Part shown: one piece after another, positions 57,258 to 64,000 of the stretch
Position numbering within the stretch: position 1 is the first letter of the stretch
Layout of the letters: every line of letters starts with the position of its first letter
NCBI GenBank assembly: GCA_951812925.1
Contig: OX638368.1
Location: 28,025,187-28,089,186 of the forward strand
Direction: 5' to 3'
Source of the DNA: Calliopum simillimum
Lineage: Eukaryota; Arthropoda; Insecta; Diptera; Lauxaniidae
DNA: 64,000 nt
Translations under genes and position numbers: made by a program
Notes under the pieces: generated by a model
What the model was told of the DNA's origin: nothing
The model's input: the letters and a program-made list of their open reading frames with translations, nothing else
The model's database searches: none

Positions 57258-59059
57258 TAATGGACATATGTAGGTACGTATGTCAAATTTGAACTTGCAG
57301 GGTCTTTACTTTCCTACAACTTCATATAAATTACGCCTTTACTGCAGTATTGAATTTATCTCACAGAAATTGTTAACACTTTCGCTATGATTCTCATATT
57401 ACCACTACCGTAATACTTCTCGCAGCTATGTGCCATCGAATATTCTTACCAATACAGCCTTGTGGTTGCTCCTGTTATTTTTTTATTTTTTGTTATTTTG
57501 TCCTTTGCCATTTACTCTGATACATTCGTTATTGTATAATGGGATATTGGTTTTATCTTACCATTTCTTTTTTTCTTTTGTTTTTTTGTGTTGTTTTTGC
57601 TTTTACTTCATTTTGCCTAGTGGTGAGCAATCTTCTCTGCACCATTTTTTATTTTGTTGCGCTTCCTTGAAGCTCCTTTTGTCAGTTTTAGAAGCAGCGT
57701 CAGTAAGCCGTGTGATGGAAAAACACTTGTTACACACAATTTCTACATTTTATTTACTCAAATATCCTTGGTGTATTTTTTGCTTTTTTTGTTTGTTATT
57801 TCACTCCTAATACGTAACTCTCCATCGGATATTTATTGCCTTAATCTAATTGCAGCAATTAAGCTAATGTATTTGCTAAATCCTTGTGAAAATCCTTGAT
57901 GGTGTATTTTCTATCTTTTGTCAGCGTGCAAAAAGTGTAATGTATGTGAAATCTTATTGGTAAAAGATAAAAAAATAATGTAATAAATTATATCCTAGGA
58001 TATAAAAGAAATTTTTTTGCCAGCTTTAGATTGGGCTCAAGTAAAATAAATTGCGAAATTAAAATATTTTCTTTTTGATTAAAAAGCGATGATAATAAAA
58101 TCAAATAAAACCTGTATTTGACGAAACAACTGGGCTTTATAATATAATTTCCTAAGAGAAGAGATTATTTGGTCATCCAAAATAAATGGCAAATTTAATA
58201 TATAAATAAATTACATGAAAAGTAACTTGACCCACACATATTGTATCATGATAGTATTAGCAGTATACTAAAATATATAGTATTCTACTTGGTAAAACTT
58301 TTATCGCTTTATGGCTATTCGATCTATGGTTATAAACCATATATAATTGGCTTGCCTGCAACTTTCTAAAAAGTTAAAGAAGATATTGTGGTCAATTAAT
58401 ATTTCTTTAAAGAAATGTTTTATCCGAAAAAAAAGAACTTTAACACAATTGCCCTTTTCATGACCAGGTGCTAATGGTCTTGCATCGTATCACTTGTACA
58501 TAAGTATTGAAAGTTTTTTTCTTTATGAAAGAGTGTAAGATTATGGCTCGGGTAAAAACACGCTCTCATCAGAAGCGTCTTCGTAAGTCACGCCTCTAAG
58601 CAAGAAGGTGAATCCTTACAATTAGCACGTGGGTCAATCTTTGCTTAATCGATCAATATTTGAATCTTCGACTTTATTGAAAATTGGTGAACATCAAAAA
58701 TACAACGCAATTTACGGCGGCTCGATATTGCTTTTAGACCCATGGTTTCTTTGTCAAAGTTTCTTAGAATTTTCCATAAATTTTTTTGTTGCTAAACTCT
58801 TTGCCAATTTTTTGCCTCCCGAACAAATTGATCCGGCCTAATAAGTACATATAATTGTTGTAAAATGATTTTCAGAAATACAGAAAATTTTCGAGATGGC
58901 AGCAAAAGAAAGTTCGATCTAACTTTTAGATACTTAAATATTTGAAAGTTCATAGCTCCGCGGCTTTCTATCTGATTTTAATGACAATTTCATTGTTAGT
59001 TAGGGTGAGATTTTAACACAAAAAAGCTAGTTATCATGTTACCTTCGGTCTGGCTAAAC
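57258..59059. other. gene-free AT-rich DNA
   Basis: The plus-strand frame at 57430-57810 is hydrophobic because of long T-rich runs and shows no domain. The frame at 58629-58841 is also unsupported. Nothing else recognised. Confidence 0.45.
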
Positions 59060-59648
59060 AGTAAATACCCTGCACTGCAGTATTTTGAAATTTTTCTTGC
59101 ACGGAAGGTGCTACGACCACTTGTGCGAATTCACATAATTTTTGCTCAGATCTTGCACTTACTGTTCTCAGCGTCTGAGTAAAATTTGGTTGGATTACCT
59201 CAAACGTTTTCAGTATAGCATTATGAAACTTTTGCTTATATGAGAGGTGTCACGACCTCTTGTCCGAGTGCGCCTTGTTTTTGCTCACACTTTGCGCTTA
59301 CTGTCTTTGGTACTTATGTGCATTTTAGTAATATTATCGTGAAAAATACTCTTTAAGTAGGATTTTGATTATATTTTTTGCATGGGCGGTAGGCGTGTCC
59401 GTTGAACAGTTTCGCTCATTTTAAAAAAATCTAGCTAACTTTGACGACGGAGGCAGTGTACAATATTTCATCGAATTATCTTGCTCCAAAAAAAATATTA
59501 AAATGACTTCAACGTACAGATAGACAGACATCCAGACAAACAGATGAAAATGGATATATCGTCTCAGGAAGTGACGCTGATCAAGAATATGTATGCTTTT
59601 TCAAACAAATGAAAGAACAAAGTGAAAACTCTGGGCGTTGGGTATAAA
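59060..59648 (-). mobile_element. mini-me-like element, reversed
   Basis: On the minus strand it reads TATACCCAACGCCCAGAG, ATACATATTCTTGATCAGCG, CGATATATCCATTTTCATC, a short GTCTGTCT-like run and CGATGAAATATTG, then the GCCTACCGCCCATGC region. Two to three tandem units with AAGAGGTCGTGACACCTCTC and CATATAAGCAAAAG follow, ending in CAGTGCAGGGTATT. It has the same order as 17645-18430 but is more diverged. Confidence 0.6.
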
Positions 59649-60348
59649 AACACTACAAAAAACAACCAAAATTATCACTTCCGATGAATTTGTAGTTGCT
59701 AAATCCAAATTCAGTATCGGAATCGCTCTATCACGTATGTGTTTTAAGATATTCTAACCTTAAAGTTCAAAAATACGATTTTTGAGTTTATATAGAGGAA
59801 GCACGAAATTGGTTTTTTTATTTTTTTTTTAAGTCCGTAACGGGCGGTCCTCTGCAACAATAGCCTGCCAACCTATTTTTGTCACTCCAACAGTTTCCCC
59901 TAGCATAGTTATCTCCCATCTCTACTCCTCAGAGAATTTTTCTTCTCGTTTCGGGTTTTCCCTAAATGATAGCGATAGGAGGTAAGTATAGCGGGGAAAA
60001 ATGTAGAAGAGGTAAAATAATGGAGGTCCGTCATACATTTTTCCCCCATCTGGAGACATAGAGGTCAGTTTCATAAAACCGTAAGATACCTGAGGCTCTC
60101 TGAAGTTAGGCACAGTCAATTACAATTACAAAATTTTATTTTGCAAGGATATAGAAATGAAATACGTTCGAGGAAATGTGGAGAAAAAGTAGGTAATGGG
60201 GTTGGTTTAACAATCTATCCCAACAGAGACACTGCAGAACGACATAAATTTTATAAAAATTTTATTTTTGCTGGGGAACCTCAATCACGTGTAGAGCTAG
60301 GGAGAAGACATCTGAAAGGAAAATATTAAGGGGGCAAAATAATCAGTT
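59649..60348. other. gene-free DNA
   Basis: No gene recognised. Short frames on both strands (59922-60119 minus, 60141-60329 plus) lack domains. Confidence 0.4.
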
Positions 60349-60576
60349 GCCTTACTCTGTAATGCGATGCGATAGGAAATGCGTTGCGAAAGCTAGATTC
60401 GATGCGAAAAATAATTGCCTTTCCGTAAATCGTTCGCATTGGGAGTAGCGTAGCCAATGATGTCTCACTGAAAACACTACTTCCAATGCGAACAATTTAC
60501 AGAGTGGCAATTATTTTTCGCATCGAATCTAGCTTTCGCAACGCATTTCCTATCGCATCGAATTACAGAGTAAGGC
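60349..60576. mobile_element. small palindromic MITE, GCCTTACTCTGTAAT ends
   Basis: A 228 bp hairpin. GCCTTACTCTGTAATGCGAT at the left mirrors ATCGAATTACAGAGTAAGGC at the right. The arms carry GCGATAGGAAATGCGTTGCG and AAAGCTAGATTCGATGCGAA, both perfectly mirrored. The loop is around 60450-60490. No target duplication could be read. Confidence 0.75.
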
Positions 60577-62183
60577 CCCTGTATTGATCGTATATTTTAC
60601 AACTCTAAGGGCAATTCCTGGCCAGCTATGGGGCTATGTTTGGATCAATCCTCATGTTTTCTTGAATTTGACCTCGATGAGATGCCACTTAGTATCATCC
60701 AATCCACTAAAAATCTAAAACATCTATACAATTTAAAATCGTATCAATGCTGCCTATGAAGAGATGATATTTATCAAAAAATTAAACAAATAGCAACATG
60801 ATATTGGCCAACATTAATTGCCAACAGTGTAAAAGCTTCTTCAAATCATCAATTAAAGATAAATCAGAGGTTTAAGTTTTATTACACAAGCAAAAATATT
60901 ATCTAAACTTATTTGTTTTTTTAAGTAAAGAACTTAATACTTAGCATTTTTCTTTTTCATAATATGGAAATAATATAATATACGGTCTTGGCCAAAAGTA
61001 TAAGGCACCACAAAAACTGCATTCTTCATGTTTTTCTGTATTAGAGAAATGAATAAATACTTATCATAAATACGATGCCGGGTTTATTAACCATTACATA
61101 CAACAATAAGCCGCATTTTTTTAACGTCATAAAACATATGGTGACCAAAAACAAAAGCCTCGGTTTTTTTTTTTTTGTCTTTTTATGAGTCAATGTTTTT
61201 TAATTTTTTTTCGGCGCTCCAAGGAGCAAAAAAGCTTTTACTTCTGTATTAGTCAAAAATTTCACAACTAATCAATTTTACAATGCAAAAATAAACGATA
61301 AAAGTTAGGAAATCAGTAGCAAATTGGGGGAGTTTTTTATTGTAGTTAATTATATAAATAAAGACATATTCCGAAAATGATATTTTGAGACAAAAATGGG
61401 CCAAACTGTCTATAATGCAGAGTTTCATTCTTCACAAAGTACGCTCATTTCAATAATTACATATTAGTTTCTGTTCGTGAACAAACAGATATGTAAGTAT
61501 TTTCAAAGGTTAATTTATGATTTGTATAAATAAGTTTAACAATTTAATTAAGAAACTTTTCACAGGTTTTCCCTAAAAAATTAACATAAAAATACAAAAT
61601 TATTATTACCCAGAAGCACGTTGACTTACATAATTAAGATAATAAAAATCATAATAAATTTAAATGAATAAAAACTTCATTCAATTGCCCCAGAAGAAAA
61701 AACAGAACATGAACAAAAAGTAATTTAAGCCCGATATTAGACTGCTATTTTATTTTGTCTCTCAAAAGTCCCCCCAAAAACAGACAGACACGTAATTTGT
61801 GCGAACAAACTCAATTTCAAAACAATCAAAAGTAAAACTTTCTCGTATAAATTCAGAGCTTTTGAAGGAATTTCCAGTAAACTTTTACTACATGCAACAA
61901 AACACACATTTGTTGTTATATCCTTTTTGTTTTACACAGCGACGATTTATAATTTAAAGTTTACGTTTATGTATGCGCCCATACGAACAACCTGTTTTCT
62001 TGTTTGGCAAAAAAAAAAATATGAAAATTTATTATGTTTTTCCATATAAAATCATATATATTTGTATAAATATATTTTAAGTGTCTTTACGTGTAATGTT
62101 AAAGTTTTGGTTACAGCATCAGGTTAAATATATTGGATTCTCTACATATGTGTGTATCAAAGGTAATATATTTTTTTCCATTA
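60577..62183. other. gene-free AT-rich DNA with a Tc1-like end
   Basis: No gene recognised. TATACGGTCTTGGCCAAAAG at 60979-60998, followed by TATAAGGCACC, resembles the terminal repeat of Tc1-like elements (a GGCCAAAAGT core), but no partner end or transposase was found. The rest is A-rich and T-rich sequence. Confidence 0.4.
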
Positions 62184-63418
62184 CACTGTTCGACACAAAA
62201 AAAAACAAATGATAAAATCCAAAAAATTCTTAAAGTAGACGTTAAAAAAAATATCCGTGTCTCGTGTCGCACGTCACATTTTTGTTTTTTAATCGATTTT
62301 TGAACTTTTTTATCCACTGTACATGAAAAAAATAAAAATACCACATTCTGGTGTTAAATCAATGAATTTAACTATAGAGTCCTTACATCTGAGGTGTATC
62401 ATGTGTTCAGCAAACTTATGCAGGATATTGCGGGAAATATTTTTGTATAAAATTTTAACCCTGTGTAACTCCCACGTGTGTGTCATTTTTGCCCTTTTTA
62501 CAAAAATCACACCTAAAACAAGGGAATATTGAGTAAGTATGTACTACAGATATATATGCTATACAATTTTACAGCTAGTTGCTGAACACTAAAAAAGCAA
62601 AATTTTATCCCGAAAGCAAACAAATCGTGAAGATCAGTAAGCACTTCTAACAATCAATATTTTCCAAATTTCACCCCACTGTAAAACTCTAAAACAACAT
62701 TTTGGACAAGACTTGTGTTCACAAAACCATAATGAAATTACACAAGGATCATTTTCCTACAACTCATAAACCTATTATATCCTGTTTTTATGGGTCTTTT
62801 TGACCCCTTTTTCTAAAACTGAGCCACAATGGGTTAAAGAATTTTGCAAAAATATCCTACAAAAAATTTCACTTCGCGTTACCGAAGACGAAAATTTCTT
62901 AAAACTTGAGGTAAACGCGTCAGGGATGTAATTAATATGCAATGTGAAAAACCCTCATTTATTTTAACGATTTTTTTGGTTTCGGGCTCAAATTTCGACA
63001 TTTACGTGTTTAGAAATTAGTAGTGAAATTTTATAGCGAATATTTCTGTAGTATATACTGACTCAATATTTCCCTGTTTTGGGTGTCATTTTTGTACCTT
63101 GTTTAGAAAAGGGCAAAGCTGACCCACATGTGGGGGTTAAACAGGGCTAAAACTTTATACAAAAATATTCCCCGCAATATTTTGCATAAGTTTGCTGATG
63201 TATGGAGAATATAGTTAAATTCATCGATTTAACACAAGAATGTGGTATTTTTGTTTTTTTCATGTACAGTGGATATAAAAACTTCAAAAATCGATTAAAA
63301 AAAATGTGACGTGCTGGAGAAAAACCACGAGAAACGGGTATTTTTTTTAACGTCTACTTTAAGAGTTTTATGGATTTTCTCATGTGTTTTACAAAAAGTT
63401 CGAAATTGTCGAACAGTG
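62184..63418. mobile_element. fold-back element, CACTGTTCGACA termini, TTA duplication
   Basis: A 1235 bp element with ends CACTGTTCGACA and TGTCGAACAGTG and TTA on both sides (62181-62183 and 63419-63421). The arms of about 400 bp pair over AAGTAGACGTTAAAAAAAAT, CCACTGTACATGAAAAAAA, CACATTCTGGTGTTAAATC and GCAAACTTATGCA. It shares its first ten bases of terminus apart from one position, and its target preference, with the element at 45209-46196, but the interiors differ. No transposase. A CACTA/EnSpm-type origin is inferred. Confidence 0.75.
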
Positions 63419-64000
63419 TTATCTGAGGAGAACTTTTCCCCCAAATGCATGAGCAATTGGCTGGTATTTGTTTAAACTGTCGCACAGCATGGGTATTTGC
63501 AGCAACACTCCAGGAGGTGCTTTAGTGTTAAAGTAATTTTACAAAAAAAATTTGGAGTTATGAGTGTGAAGTAGGCTACAGAGTGCAAAAACATTACTCT
63601 TTACTTGTATGCTCATAAAATAGTTTCAAAGAAAAACAAATCGGGCCCTACTGTCACGGAATGTTTACATGAAGATGTAGAATTGATGGCATTAATTTGG
63701 AAAAATTAAAGCGGTCGTTTTATGCCATTTTGAATAGTTGCTCTAAAAGCATCAGGATCTAATTGGTGGTCAACTATTTCTTTAGTTCACTACTGCATTA
63801 CTTGACTTCACTTCTAGTATTTTTACACAATTCTGGAACATTTTTGGGTTTTTTCAATAATCTCTGACCTTTTTAATAATATTCGAGGTATTTTAGACCT
63901 TTTCAGCAATTTTTTAGGCTAGGTTAGGTTAGAGTGATGGCTAAGGTCGCGATCAGAGAGTGCGCTTTGAGAAAAGTTGCGCTCAAAGCAAAGCGTGGCG
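63419..64000. other. gene-free DNA at the window edge
   Basis: No gene recognised. A GGCTAGGTTAGGTTAG phrase at 63918-63933 resembles the CCTAACCTAACCTAAC insert inside the fold-back element near 18575, a common short fly repeat. The last 60 bases are less AT-rich and run off the window. Confidence 0.4.

Noticed and set aside
57430..57810. Hydrophobic plus-strand frame of 126 residues resembling a membrane protein
   Set aside because: Hydrophobicity comes from long T tracts; no loops, motifs or codon bias support a real membrane protein.
58540..58630. Basic peptide-like stretch KTRSHQKRLRKSRL on the plus strand
   Set aside because: It looked like a histone or ribosomal protein fragment, but stops follow at once and no continuation was found.

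Overview
The window looks like euchromatic DNA from a higher fly (Diptera), possibly a tephritid-like species with a repeat-rich genome. It is strongly AT-rich, with introns of many kilobases packed with DNA transposons. It carries Helitron-like elements with GTCT runs, mini-me-like elements with GTCY/GGCT microsatellites, and non-LTR retrotransposon remains. The species assignment is inference; no rRNA, tRNA or mitochondrial marker was recognised.

Only two host genes are well supported, both on the minus strand. The first is split over about 28 kb: exons at 36758-36886, 27721-27919 and 9225-9372 join in phase across introns of 8838 and 18348 bp. They encode an LDL-receptor class A module, a Lys-Arg processing site and a conserved-looking helical C-terminal region, as in the insect neuropeptide precursor called prohormone-4 (IDLSRF-type precursor). 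Its signal-peptide exon was not found; it may lie to the right of 36886 or outside the window. The reading frame stays open for 34 coding-like codons past the TGA stop. The second gene, 47394-48500, is an uninterrupted 368-codon frame for a Cys-rich protein with a Lys run and an acidic tail; I do not recognise its family.

Layout. 1-9119 is T-rich and AT-rich DNA downstream of the prohormone gene, with two large degenerate satellite arrays (about 2326-4500 and 6405-7250) and the tail of a dead reverse transcriptase (7284-7600). 9373-27720 is the large intron. It holds a hAT-type MITE, a dead mariner transposase, Tc1/mariner-like and mini-me-like elements, a near-complete fold-back element, and two long related LTR-like copies, one carrying a Harbinger-type MITE with a TTA target duplication. 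27920-36757 is the second intron, with fold-back MITEs and a broken pogo-like transposon. 36887-46200 has a duplication, the 5' two thirds of a dead jockey-like LINE, several fold-back elements, and a hAT-type element nested in a MITE. 49414-64000 has a Helitron-like element with a nested hAT-type element, further duplications and fold-back elements, but no gene that I can support.

No operon-like cooperation exists here. The interest lies in the neuropeptide precursor with its possible stop-codon readthrough, in the nested transposons whose target-site duplications can be read directly, and in several clusters of short conserved motifs (GAAACATGAGTGACG, CCGATAATAAATCAGTTG, GTACGAA/TTCGTAC with CACGTG boxes) that are not explained by coding capacity.
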